A stretch of 39,651 nt of DNA from Mycolicibacterium sp. J2 (GTDB taxonomy: Bacteria; Actinomycetota; Actinomycetes; Mycobacteriales; Mycobacteriaceae). The first letter of the stretch is position 1; every line of letters starts with the position of its first letter. The notes beneath the pieces are model-generated. The model saw nothing but the letters and a program-made list of their open reading frames with translations. It had not been told where the DNA came from and did no database searches. The stretch is taken from positions 1 through 39,651 of the forward strand of contig NZ_JAPFPY010000040.1 in assembly GCF_026240945.1 (NCBI RefSeq). Reading direction: 5' to 3'. The position numbers were made by a program, and so were the translations under genes. Below are positions 17,061 to 25,813 of this stretch, piece by piece.

Positions 17061-18899
17061 ATGACCACCACGCAAGCCAGTGATCCAGCCCGCGCAGCGA
17101 TGACCCGGGGCTTGCTCGCCTCGGGTATCAACGTCGACGGCGTGATGGCAGGCCACAACCCGGCGGTGGCCAGCGAGCAGTTCAGGAAGGCCACCCAGCT
17201 CGACCCGAGCATCTGCGACGCGTGGCTGGCCCGGATCGTCGCCGGCGATGACAGCGTGGAGGTCGTCCAGGCCGCCTGGGACGCCCGCGAGTCCTACGGA
17301 TGGGAGATTCTCCGTCTTAGCCTGCGTGGCACAGCCTTTCGCCCCATGGTCTCTGATGGGGTGTTCCTGAAGCTGGAGATCACCTCCCGCGACGCGCTGC
17401 GCAACGCCCTGGCCATAGCGCTGATCCGAGAGAAGCGCTACGCGCAGGCTCATGCGCTGCTGTCAGAAGCGAACCCGACAGACCCGTTCGATGCCGACTC
17501 ACACCTGTATGCGCGCGGCTTACTGCACTTTCAGACCAAACGCTGGCCCGATGTGCTGGCCGCTTTCTCCCCAGACCGGGTGTGGCGTATGCCGATCTTC
17601 GGTGCGGCGGCCTCGACGATGGCCGCGACCGCACTGGCCTCCCTCGGGGTCTTTGAAGACGCGTTCCGGCGCGCGCAGAAAGCCGTGGACAGCGACCTGC
17701 TTCCCGCTGCCACCACGATCGCGCTCTACACCCAGGCGATGTGCCTGCGCCACCTCGATAAGGCGGACGACGCCAATCAGCTGCTGCGTCGCGCGTATTC
17801 GCGTGATGCGCAGTTCTCGCCAGCCCGCGAAGCGCTCGACGACCAGACGATCCGGCTGACCCTGACCAGCCCCGAGGCCATCGAGTCACGCACCAACCCG
17901 TGGGACCCCGACAGCGCTCCCTCGAAGGAGGCTGCCGAGGCGGCCAAGCACTCAGCGCAAGCCAGCAAGCTCCTGGCCGAGGGCGATGCAGAGCTCAACG
18001 CCATGCTCGGCATGGAGGCTGCCAAGCGGGAAGTGAAGCGAATCCGCTCCACCACCAAGGTCAATCAGCTGCGCACCAAAGCCGGTCTGCCGGTGCCGGT
18101 CAGCTCGCGACACACCTTGCTGCTGGGCCCGCCGGGAACCGGCAAGACGACCGTCGCACGGTCGCTCACCAAACAGCTGTGCGGGCTCGGCGTCCTGCGC
18201 CGGCCGACCGTCGTGGAGACCCGACGCTCCAAGCTGCTCGGCCGACACATGGGTGATGCGGAGAAGAACACCGAAGCCACCGTGGAAGGCGCGATGGGCG
18301 GGGCGTTGTTCATCGACGAGATGCACAACCTCTACGAGACCGGCTATTCCGGCGGCGATGCCTACGGCACAGCGATTTTGGAGACACTGCTGCCGTATCT
18401 GGAAAATGACCGCGCCGAACTGGTGGTGTTCGGTGCGGGATATCCGAACGCGATGGATCGGATGCTGACCGCCAACCAAGGTCTGCGGCGCCGGTTTCCG
18501 ACCGTGATCCGGTTCGAGTCCTACACACCTGATGAACTGTGGCAACTGACCGAGCTGATGGCCGCCGAGTACAAGGATGTACTGGCCAGTGATGTCGAGG
18601 CGACACTACGGCCGGTATTCGAGCGGTTTTACGTGCAGGAGAACAGGTCTCCCGAGGGTGACGTGATCCGCGGAACGGACTGGCTGGGCAACGCCGGGTT
18701 CGTGCGCAACATCATTGAAAAGGCTCGCGATCATCGCAACAACCGCGTCGACAATGAGGAGCTGGACGCACTCCTGGCGCAAGACGACCTGCTGACTGAG
18801 GCCCAACTGCTGCCCTTCCAGCAGCTCATCGCCGAAGACATTGCGGAGGGAGTGGCCGCGGCGGTATCGGACGCCGAATCCGACCGGACGACACCATGA
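17061..18899 (+). CDS. eccA: EccA, cytosolic AAA+ ATPase of the ESX system
   Basis: 612 aa, the normal EccA length. The N-terminal ~290 residues are TPR-like helical repeats, and the rest is a CbxX/CfqX-type AAA+ domain. Walker A is GPPGTGKT (356-363), Walker B is LFIDEMHNL (D419-E420), and GLRRRFP supplies a likely arginine finger. EccA helps release PE-PPE dimers from EspG or supports substrate handling in the cytosol (family knowledge). The ATG at 17061 follows GAGAGGG at 17043-17049. It starts 47 bp after eccE, so it is probably on the same transcript. Confidence 0.96.
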   Translation: MTTTQASDPARAAMTRGLLASGINVDGVMAGHNPAVASEQFRKATQLDPSICDAWLARIVAGDDSVEVVQAAWDARESYGWEILRLSLRGTAFRPMVSDGVFLKLEITSRDALRNALAIALIREKRYAQAHALLSEANPTDPFDADSHLYARGLLHFQTKRWPDVLAAFSPDRVWRMPIFGAAASTMAATALASLGVFEDAFRRAQKAVDSDLLPAATTIALYTQAMCLRHLDKADDANQLLRRAYSRDAQFSPAREALDDQTIRLTLTSPEAIESRTNPWDPDSAPSKEAAEAAKHSAQASKLLAEGDAELNAMLGMEAAKREVKRIRSTTKVNQLRTKAGLPVPVSSRHTLLLGPPGTGKTTVARSLTKQLCGLGVLRRPTVVETRRSKLLGRHMGDAEKNTEATVEGAMGGALFIDEMHNLYETGYSGGDAYGTAILETLLPYLENDRAELVVFGAGYPNAMDRMLTANQGLRRRFPTVIRFESYTPDELWQLTELMAAEYKDVLASDVEATLRPVFERFYVQENRSPEGDVIRGTDWLGNAGFVRNIIEKARDHRNNRVDNEELDALLAQDDLLTEAQLLPFQQLIAEDIAEGVAAAVSDAESDRTTP

Positions 18900-18953
18900 C
18901 ATTGGCGGCACATGTCGGGCAGTCCCGTCAGTAGTGGCTGACCGGCTCCGCTG

Positions 18954-19985
18954 ATGGCGCGCAGCAAAACACCATGGGCGGCAACGAGTGTGCCGACCGT
19001 CAGACGTCAATGGTGCGAGGCCATGGAACACACGGTGGCCACCCGTGTCGCACAGATGCAGGACGCCCGCGACCAACTCGCCACCTCGAAGGCGCCCTCG
19101 GGCTCGGCGCGCCGCGTACGCCAGGCGATCGACCGAGTGAGCGCGGCGGTGTCGGAGATGGCCGAGGACACTGCGACATTGAGGGACGCGTCAATGTTCT
19201 GGGTGTCGCGCGACATGGTGGGCGTGGTCCGGGACGCTGCGACCGGCCTACCTGAGTGGACGCCGGCGGCCGCGATCCCGGCTCCCGCCGGGTTGCTGTG
19301 CTGGGCTCGTCCCGCGGGGGAGGTTCCCTACGGTCCAGGGGCCGAAAGTGGTGGTGGGCATTCGGTTACGTGGGACGCGACTTTCTGGCGGACGCGCCCA
19401 GATGGGCTGCTGCAGCTCGTTCCTGCCAGCCGGTTGGCGCGCGATCCCGACGTGGAAACCCCGTTCGAAGTGTGGTCACCGGTGTATCCGGCGCACTCGA
19501 TCCTGCTGAATCCCGCCCAGCCGCGCACGCACGAAGCGACTGGGGACCCGACCGCGCATCCGTTCGTCAGCATCGTGGGAGCAGCGTGGCTCTTGATGAG
19601 CCAGACCAACGTGTCGACGCTGCGCGTCATCGACTCCGCCCCGTCCGCCCGCGATGAAGCCGTCGCTGACGACCACGGCACCGACACCGCCGATAGCGCT
19701 CCTGACGGGGCGGCGGACGCTCGCCGGCCGCGGCCGCCGTCGACGGTAACTCTGGTGGAGCTGCGCCCTCGCCCGGTGAACCCGGACAACGCGCACCGCG
19801 GCCGGCGCTCAGGCAGCGATACGCGGACGCACCGCTGGCCGGTAGCGCCGTTTTGGCGCCAGCAAGCGTGCGGTCCGGGTTGGTCACAGCGCAAGCCGGT
19901 GTATGTCGTCGAGCACGACCGCGGGCCGCGGGACGCGCCGCTGGTGCCTAAGGATCGCGTCCACGTTCTCCGCGACCAGCGGTAG
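18954..19985 (+). CDS. Conserved actinobacterial plasmid protein of unknown function
   Basis: 343 aa. I cannot name its function. The N-terminal ~70 residues look helical. The middle is rich in Trp and Pro (about 75-210, with WWxTR-like text such as TFWRTRPDGL), followed by an acidic Ala/Asp-rich spacer. The conserved-looking end contains HRWPVAPFWRQQACGPG and PVYVVEHDRGPRDAPL. I recall this tail style from plasmid- and phage-borne actinobacterial proteins, but not a function. No membrane helix or signal peptide is seen. The ATG at 18954 lacks a clear Shine-Dalgarno. It sits 54 bp after eccA and meets the minus-strand T4SS operon tail only 8 bp after its stop. Confidence 0.75.
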   Translation: MARSKTPWAATSVPTVRRQWCEAMEHTVATRVAQMQDARDQLATSKAPSGSARRVRQAIDRVSAAVSEMAEDTATLRDASMFWVSRDMVGVVRDAATGLPEWTPAAAIPAPAGLLCWARPAGEVPYGPGAESGGGHSVTWDATFWRTRPDGLLQLVPASRLARDPDVETPFEVWSPVYPAHSILLNPAQPRTHEATGDPTAHPFVSIVGAAWLLMSQTNVSTLRVIDSAPSARDEAVADDHGTDTADSAPDGAADARRPRPPSTVTLVELRPRPVNPDNAHRGRRSGSDTRTHRWPVAPFWRQQACGPGWSQRKPVYVVEHDRGPRDAPLVPKDRVHVLRDQR

Positions 19986-19993
19986 AACGGGTC

Positions 19994-20281
19994 TTACATC
20001 TCGAACAGGGTGAGCTGAACGGCCTTTCGAGGCCCCGACCGTGGCGCGGCGCGCTTCTCCTTGTGTGCAATCGTGTCGACGGCTGCACTGAGGTACCGGT
20101 TCTTGCTGGGAAGCTGGCCAGGGGTGTAGGAGTCACGGACCGCGTAGCGCAGCGGTGCGGGCAACACTCTGGTGTGGTCCTCGCACAGGAAACTCTCGGC
20201 GGGTATGGCGGTGTCACAGCTTTCCGCGCCACACGCGTGCTGTCCGATCACCGCGACGGACGGGCGGCGTGAATCGCTCAT
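19994..20281 (-). CDS. Small putative zinc-binding protein ending in a clamp-type QLTLF motif
   Basis: 95 aa. Cys and His residues near the N-terminus (HACGAESCD, then LCEDH about ten residues later) could form a small zinc site. A helical segment follows around LPAPLRYAVRDSY. The last residues are AVQLTLFEM. QLTLF closely matches the pentapeptide QL(S/D)LF by which bacterial proteins bind the DNA polymerase III beta clamp. The ATG overlaps the stop of the upstream 89-aa gene (ATGA), so it is the last gene of the minus-strand operon. A role in plasmid DNA replication or transfer replication is inference from the motif alone. Confidence 0.75.
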   Translation of the reverse strand: MSDSRRPSVAVIGQHACGAESCDTAIPAESFLCEDHTRVLPAPLRYAVRDSYTPGQLPSKNRYLSAAVDTIAHKEKRAAPRSGPRKAVQLTLFEM

Positions 20282-20547
20282 GACGGCTCCCCAGACGCAT
20301 CCGAGCGCGTCACCGAGTGCCGAGTGATCAGGGCGTCAGCCGCGTCGAAGCACCCTCTGGCGTAGCCCAGCTCGAGCGGCGTGCTCCCAGGGTCCAGCAG
20401 GACCTCTGCCGCGCTGTCGCGTGCCGACCGGGCGTACTGCTGGCGGCGGTGCTCGTCGTCGCTCATCTGCACGGCGGTGTGCAGGTCCGCCCGGGCGGCT
20501 TCGAGAGCCGTTCTAGTGGACAGGGCTGCGGCGTGAACGATAGTCAT
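20278..20547 (-). CDS. Small helical hypothetical protein in the T4SS operon
   Basis: 89 aa. Mostly helix-forming and charged, with no membrane segment or known motif that I can see. Around residues 25-50 it has an Arg/Gln/Asp-rich stretch that could be amphipathic. Its ATG overlaps the stop of the VirB6-like gene (ATGA) and its own stop overlaps the start of the next small gene. That overlap on both sides is the main evidence that it is real. Function unknown. Confidence 0.65.
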   Translation of the reverse strand: MTIVHAAALSTRTALEAARADLHTAVQMSDDEHRRQQYARSARDSAAEVLLDPGSTPLELGYARGCFDAADALITRHSVTRSDASGEPS

Positions 20548-22601
20548 GACCGGTTCCGTCCCGGTACGGGCTGGGGAGCCTCCTGCGGCGACGTCGGCCG
20601 CGTGCGGGTCGGTGCCCCGGCGTGGTCACTGCCTGCGGGACCGGATGCTGGCTTGGAAGGTGAGGGCAATCCGGACTGGCGCGCCGACGGAAGCGCCGGC
20701 GCGGGTGCGGGTTCCGTCCCTCGCTCCCGGCCCCTATTGGCAGTGGGTGCCTGTGCCGGGCTCGACGACTGCCGGTGGCCACCACCTCTGACCTTGGAAG
20801 CTGCGCCGACTGCGATCGCAGCGGGGATCGCGACCTCGGGGGCGAGGACTGCTGCGCCGGCCTCTGCGGCGCCGGCGGCTCCTCCGGACGCGCTCGTTGC
20901 CGCGCCGGCACGTGAGGCTGACGTCGCCGCGGCCGAGCTACCGGGCCGTGCCATGGCGGTGGTAGGAGGTGCGGAGGGTCCTCCTGGTGTCCGCCCGGCC
21001 CCGCCGACTCGTGTCCTCCCGGCCGGTGGACGGCCCGACACGGGAGACTGGGTGAATGTCGTGCTGGGCGTGGAGTCGTCGTCACCGCGCGAAAACCGTT
21101 GGCGTGCTTTGTCTGCCATGTCGCGGCCCTGGGTCATCTTGTCTTGTCCGCGCTGGTATCCGTCCTTGCCAAGGTGAATGGCTTGCCGGACGCTGTGTAC
21201 GAGGTCCTGGCGGGTGTGGTCGTGCAGGATCTCGCGTTTGAGGTACCAGAACACACCGGTGGCCACCGCGGACCACAGCGCCACCAAGACGAGCATGGCG
21301 ACGGGGCTGGTCATACCGACCTGGGAGGCCAGCCCGCCGGGGGCAACGGTTTTGAGGATGAGCAGGGCGGCCACGCAGGTGTAGAGCACGTAGACGAACA
21401 CCAGGAAGGCGTGCCGGAAGAACTGTTCGAGGCGGCGGCGGGCCCGGCGGCGGGGCGCGCCGTGGATCATCGCCGGGCCCACGGCGAAGATCGCCATGAC
21501 CGCGTTGAGCAGGGCGGCACCGCAGACCATGATGTAGCTGTAGGTGACGTAGGTGACGAAGATCGCGAAAACCAGTCCCAGGATGATGAATCCGATGCCG
21601 AGCGCGAAGACACTGCCGTCGATGCTCTGGGCGTAGTGCAGGGCCTGGGGTGCGCCGCAGGAGGACATGGCGTGGGCGGGGGCATCGCGGACGCCGCTCA
21701 TGATGGCGCTCGACCAGGCGCCGCCGCAGCTGCCGATTGAGTCGACGGTGGTGCCGAAGTTCCAGATTTGCAGCGGCGCACGCAAGAGCGCGTCGGCCAG
21801 CACGCTGGTGAGGTGACTGAGTTGGCCGGTGGCGCCGCCACCGGCGATGGGTCCGTTGTTGGTGGCCGCTTGGGCGACGCTGAATCCGAGCGTGCGGGCT
21901 TGGTTGATCAGTCCGTCGTTGCCGGTGAGTTCGCCGAGGGGGTCGCGGGTGAGCCACAGGCCGAGCATGCCGATGGCGAAGGCGGACAGGATGATTGCTG
22001 CTCCGTGGCCGCGGCGGCCGTGCCAGAGGATGTGGAAGGCGCCGACGCCGATACCCAGGGCCAGGCAGATCGGGAAGACGTGCAGCTCGACGAGCAGCTG
22101 CCGCAGCGCCTCCAGGATCGGTTTGAACCAGGTGGCCAACCAGGACATCCAGGTGCTCGACATGGCGAATTTGAGCAGCCACAGCACGGCGGCGATGAGG
22201 AAGATGTAGCAGGACGCTTGGGCTTGGACCCAGCTGGCGACGGTTTCGTGGGTGAGACCGGTGGTCAGCGCGTGAGCGCCCCACTTCACCCATGAGCCGG
22301 GGTCGACCACGCTGACGTCGGGGCCACCTTCGGTGAGCGCTTCCATGGTGTCGACGGTGGACAGGAAGTACGCGCCGATCGGCACGCCGTAGCTGTCGGT
22401 GATGCCGGTCCAGTTGAGTGCCGCGGCCATGGTCGCGGCGGTGGCCCGGGGGGCGGTGATCAGCGCCCACAGCGCCAGCGTGTGCGTCACCAGCACGAAG
22501 ATCAGAACGCGCCGCAGCCTGGGGTGCAGGGCCAGCTCATAGCCGATGCGCTCGGCGGCGATGTCGCGCAGCGGACGCGCGGTCAGAACTGCAGTGGTCA
22601 T
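20544..22601 (-). CDS. VirB6/TrbL-like polytopic inner-membrane T4SS protein
   Basis: 685 aa. Hydrophobic helices begin at residues ~31-50 (LIFVLVTHTLALWALIT) and recur to about residue 480. There are roughly eight to nine of them, with a large extracytoplasmic loop around 55-125. The membrane part ends in a basic segment (PRRRARRRLEQFFRHAF) and two further helices. The final ~190 residues are Pro/Ala/Ser/Thr-rich and probably disordered. VirB6-type proteins form the inner-membrane channel together with VirB4 and VirB8. Membership is inferred from topology and the adjacent virB4, because VirB6 sequences diverge greatly. The start shares one base with the virB4 stop (TGATG). Confidence 0.8.
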   Translation of the reverse strand: MTTAVLTARPLRDIAAERIGYELALHPRLRRVLIFVLVTHTLALWALITAPRATAATMAAALNWTGITDSYGVPIGAYFLSTVDTMEALTEGGPDVSVVDPGSWVKWGAHALTTGLTHETVASWVQAQASCYIFLIAAVLWLLKFAMSSTWMSWLATWFKPILEALRQLLVELHVFPICLALGIGVGAFHILWHGRRGHGAAIILSAFAIGMLGLWLTRDPLGELTGNDGLINQARTLGFSVAQAATNNGPIAGGGATGQLSHLTSVLADALLRAPLQIWNFGTTVDSIGSCGGAWSSAIMSGVRDAPAHAMSSCGAPQALHYAQSIDGSVFALGIGFIILGLVFAIFVTYVTYSYIMVCGAALLNAVMAIFAVGPAMIHGAPRRRARRRLEQFFRHAFLVFVYVLYTCVAALLILKTVAPGGLASQVGMTSPVAMLVLVALWSAVATGVFWYLKREILHDHTRQDLVHSVRQAIHLGKDGYQRGQDKMTQGRDMADKARQRFSRGDDDSTPSTTFTQSPVSGRPPAGRTRVGGAGRTPGGPSAPPTTAMARPGSSAAATSASRAGAATSASGGAAGAAEAGAAVLAPEVAIPAAIAVGAASKVRGGGHRQSSSPAQAPTANRGRERGTEPAPAPALPSARQSGLPSPSKPASGPAGSDHAGAPTRTRPTSPQEAPQPVPGRNRS

Positions 22602-25486
22602 CAGGCAGCCCCTTGGTCGGGTGTGGTGTCGAATGCGCGGTGGGCAGCCTCGTCGGGCTCGCGCGCCACCTGGATCGCGCCGAGTCGGCGGAACTCGTCG
22701 ATGAAGAAGGCGCGCCCTTCCAGGTCGCCGCGCCCCTGTCGGCCCGCGATGCCGCTGCCGTCGCGGTCATCATCGAAGGCGGTGGGATCGCGCATCTGGT
22801 CGGTGGCCGCCTTGGCCAGGAAGAAATCGTGGAACTCGGGGTACTCGTCCAGCGGCAGGCCGACACTGGACGCAACAGCGCGAGCGATGCCCTCCTTCTC
22901 GAACGGCACGATGATCTGCTGGGTGATGAATTCGTCGCCCATCAGCGCCAGGTCTTTGATCGGGTTCTGGGTGATGATGAGCATCCCGGTGTAGTGCTTG
23001 CGGGCGCGGCGGCTGATCAGGTGTGCGTCGCGGGCGCCGGTGCGCGAGTTGAGCAGCGGGCCCGCCTCTTCCAGCACGAGGAGGCCGAAGCGCTTGGTGT
23101 TGTTGAAGAACGTGACCCGCGCAAGGCGTACCAGCATGCCGTAAATCGCGATGGAGGCGCGTTGGCGGTCGCTGAGGGCGGCGTACAGGTGCGGGTTGGC
23201 CATCTCTTCGGCGTCGGGGAGGTCGAGGCTGCCGGTCTGCCAGATTGTGACGTCGAGGGCGGCGAGGTCGGGTATGGGCAAGCGGTCATCGAAGATGGCG
23301 CGGGTGAATTCGTAAGTGGCCCAGGACTCTAGAGCCAGCAGCACCGGCCGGAGGTCGTCAGCCAGTTGCACCACTTGCGGTGAGCGGGTATCGGCTTCGC
23401 CGACGGGTGCTTGGATGTCGCGGATGTAGCGCATAAGCGCCGCGGTGCTGGTGATGCCCAGTGCGCGGCGCGCGGCCGGGGTGAGCAGGGTGCGCAGTCG
23501 GCCGACGGCGACGCTGCGCACGTCGAGTCCGAGCATTGGGATCATGTAGTCCAGCCAGTAGGACCCGGCGACCCGTTCGGGGAAGATGCGTAAGGCGTCG
23601 CACCCGAAATCGCCGCCGGCCATGTCGATGACGGCCTTATTGGGGACGTCGGCCAGTGCTGTTGCCCACTCGCCGTATTCGTCGGGTTCCACGATGAACG
23701 CTTGCGCGCCGCGCTGCAGTTCGGCCTTGACGATGCGCTTGGCGGTGTAGGACTTGCCGTAGCCGGGGGCCCCGGCGCAGATGAGGCAGGGGTTGTGGTT
23801 GCGGCGCGCGGTGCCGGGCAGGTCCAGGAGCACGGCGCTGTTGTTGGCGTTGCTCTTGTTGAAGCCCAGCAGCATGCCGGTGGCGTTGCCCAGCTGAGAG
23901 GAGATCAGTGGGACGAAGCGGGACCACTTGCTGGCGGTGGTGGCGTGGCTGAACTGGTCAGAGCCGCTCTTGTGTTGGGGCACACCGGGGTTGAACACTG
24001 ACCACAGCCGGGTGTGGACGCCACGGTAGTGGCGGATGACGATTTGGCCGGACTGCGTCATCTCCTCGCGCAGCCGTTTGATGCTGTGATCGAGGGTGCG
24101 AGCATCGGGCGCGCCGACGTGCACGAAAAATGCTGACGACAGGGGTTGTTCGTCGATATTCGCCGACAGCAGGCGGTTGTATTCGGCGATCTTGCGTTCG
24201 GTGGCGTGCAGCTCGGTGTAGCCGTTGCGCACATCGCCGCGGTGGTCGTACTGGTCATCGATGTTGCCGCGGGCCCGGTCGTTGCGCCGGAATTCCAGCT
24301 CACGCGGTCGGGCGGTGAGATTGATGGCGAAATCGAAGACCGCACCGGTGTCCAGATCATCGAGAGCGGAAAGGAATTCCGAACCGGGGAAGACGATCCC
24401 GCCTTCGGGCGCGTCGACCACGGGCAGGATTGCCTGATAGCTGTCCGCGACGGCCAGCGCACCGTCTGCGGTCGAGACGCGCATGTACTTCTTCCAGGAT
24501 GGCAGGGCGTTGAAGATGCTGGGCCGGCGCGGGCGGTTGCGCTGATCGCCTTCGTCGAACGCGGCGGCGGGCAGCTGGTCGGCGTCGATGCTCCCGGTGT
24601 GGTGGCGCCGTGGCAGCGGTTCGCTGTAGGTGCCCAGCCACGTGTTGTGTGCCCAGAACCACGCGGACATGGCCGGGGTCACCGGCGTCGGCGCGAACTC
24701 TGGGGGAAGGGAGTTGGCGATGTCGAAGGCCAGTTCGGCGTAGGCGCGCAAGGAGGAGTCGGAGTCCTTGTCGCGGCCGGCGAACCAGTCTTTGAGCTTG
24801 GTGGCCGACCCGACCACGTTGTGACCGGCGCGGCCGGCGTCGACGGGCACCATGAGCCAATAGAGCCGCGTTTTGGGGGACTGTTCGGCGAGCTGCTCGG
24901 CGACCTGGGCGCAGCTGGCGAGCCAGTCGGTGCGATCTCGGTAGCCGTGCACCATGGCGCGTAGCAGTTGGCGTTGGTCCTGGGCGACGCCGAGTCCGTA
25001 CAGCCAACTGTCGGCAGGCAGTTCGCGTCCGAGCAGCATGTGCAGGTCGGCTACCCCGGTCTTACGTCGGATCGATTGCAGGTGATAGGGCAGCCCGGAG
25101 AGCAGGAAGCCGGCGTAGACCGATCCGTTGGCGCCGAACCACAGGTTGTCGACGAGCTGGGGGCGGGCCAGGATGGCGGTGTCGGTGCTGGTCTGCACGG
25201 TGGGCCGGATTGTTGCTCTCAGTGCATTGAGCCGAAATGCCAGGTTGGGCCGGGTGCGGGGGACGAGTGCCCCGAGTCCGGTCAGCGCGGCGGTGACCAG
25301 GGCTCCGGTAATCAGGATGGCCAGCGCGTGCCCGGAGGACAGGTTGAGCACGGCAAGCAGGATGGTGGTGACCGTTCCCACGACGGCGGGAACGGCCACC
25401 CAGATCCGCAGCGGCTTGTCGAACAGGACGTTGGTGTAGACGGGGGTGTCGTGCACACCGGTGAACAGTTGGGCGGTGTCGGTCAT
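22601..25486 (-). CDS. virB4: VirB4-family conjugation ATPase with an N-terminal membrane segment
   Basis: 961 aa. Walker A is GAPGYGKS (572-579) and Walker B is LLVLEEAGPLL with Glu at 806-807. ITQNPIKDL and QQIIVPFEKE fit the later VirB4/TraC motifs. Residues about 28-80 hold two membrane helices, resembling a PrgI/VirB3-like unit fused in front of the ATPase, a known arrangement in Gram-positive T4SS. VirB4 powers assembly and substrate passage at the inner membrane. The stop of this gene overlaps the VirB6-like start. Three bases separate its ATG from the stop of the small membrane protein gene upstream. Confidence 0.93.
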   Translation of the reverse strand: MTDTAQLFTGVHDTPVYTNVLFDKPLRIWVAVPAVVGTVTTILLAVLNLSSGHALAILITGALVTAALTGLGALVPRTRPNLAFRLNALRATIRPTVQTSTDTAILARPQLVDNLWFGANGSVYAGFLLSGLPYHLQSIRRKTGVADLHMLLGRELPADSWLYGLGVAQDQRQLLRAMVHGYRDRTDWLASCAQVAEQLAEQSPKTRLYWLMVPVDAGRAGHNVVGSATKLKDWFAGRDKDSDSSLRAYAELAFDIANSLPPEFAPTPVTPAMSAWFWAHNTWLGTYSEPLPRRHHTGSIDADQLPAAAFDEGDQRNRPRRPSIFNALPSWKKYMRVSTADGALAVADSYQAILPVVDAPEGGIVFPGSEFLSALDDLDTGAVFDFAINLTARPRELEFRRNDRARGNIDDQYDHRGDVRNGYTELHATERKIAEYNRLLSANIDEQPLSSAFFVHVGAPDARTLDHSIKRLREEMTQSGQIVIRHYRGVHTRLWSVFNPGVPQHKSGSDQFSHATTASKWSRFVPLISSQLGNATGMLLGFNKSNANNSAVLLDLPGTARRNHNPCLICAGAPGYGKSYTAKRIVKAELQRGAQAFIVEPDEYGEWATALADVPNKAVIDMAGGDFGCDALRIFPERVAGSYWLDYMIPMLGLDVRSVAVGRLRTLLTPAARRALGITSTAALMRYIRDIQAPVGEADTRSPQVVQLADDLRPVLLALESWATYEFTRAIFDDRLPIPDLAALDVTIWQTGSLDLPDAEEMANPHLYAALSDRQRASIAIYGMLVRLARVTFFNNTKRFGLLVLEEAGPLLNSRTGARDAHLISRRARKHYTGMLIITQNPIKDLALMGDEFITQQIIVPFEKEGIARAVASSVGLPLDEYPEFHDFFLAKAATDQMRDPTAFDDDRDGSGIAGRQGRGDLEGRAFFIDEFRRLGAIQVAREPDEAAHRAFDTTPDQGAA

Positions 25487-25489
25487 GGG

Positions 25490-25786
25490 TTATCCGAACT
25501 GTCCGGAGGTGATGCCGGTGTGGCTGTCGACGGTTTGCTTGGTGGAGATGTAGATGGCGTAGGCACTGCCGATGACGACGGCGCAGATGATGCCGGCGGC
25601 CACCCAGCCGATCGCTGAGCCGATGCGGCCGCCGCCGAAGGCAGCCAGCCCACGCGCACCGCCGGCGATGAGGAACAGGATGGCCAGGATGGCCACGCCC
25701 ATGGTGTAGAGGCCTTGGCTGCCTTGGACGAGGTCGGCGACGGCCAGGATGCGGGTGTCGGCGGTGGCCTCGGTGAGTGCGGTCAT
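25490..25786 (-). CDS. Small two-helix membrane protein, VirB2-like T4SS component
   Basis: 98 aa with two hydrophobic helices, about residues 29-52 (GVAILAILFLIAGGARGL) and 57-80 (IGWVAAGIICAVVIGSAYAI), separated by a short Gly/basic turn. This is the topology of VirB2/TrbC pilins and related small T4SS membrane proteins, and the place directly before virB4 fits. No clear signal peptide precedes the helices. The ATG follows AAAAGGA about nine bases upstream. It could instead be a non-pilin channel subunit, because Gram-positive systems often lack pili. Confidence 0.7.
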   Translation of the reverse strand: MTALTEATADTRILAVADLVQGSQGLYTMGVAILAILFLIAGGARGLAAFGGGRIGSAIGWVAAGIICAVVIGSAYAIYISTKQTVDSHTGITSGQFG

Positions 25787-25813
25787 GATGTGAATTCCTT
25801 TTCTGCGGTGGGG

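Noticed and set aside
20317..21177. 286-aa plus-strand frame opposite the VirB6-like gene and the 89-aa gene
   Set aside because: The minus-strand genes have stop-start couplings and membrane topology; this frame is low-complexity text.
24146..24964. 272-aa plus-strand frame opposite virB4
   Set aside because: Gly/Val-rich antisense shadow of a clear ATPase gene.
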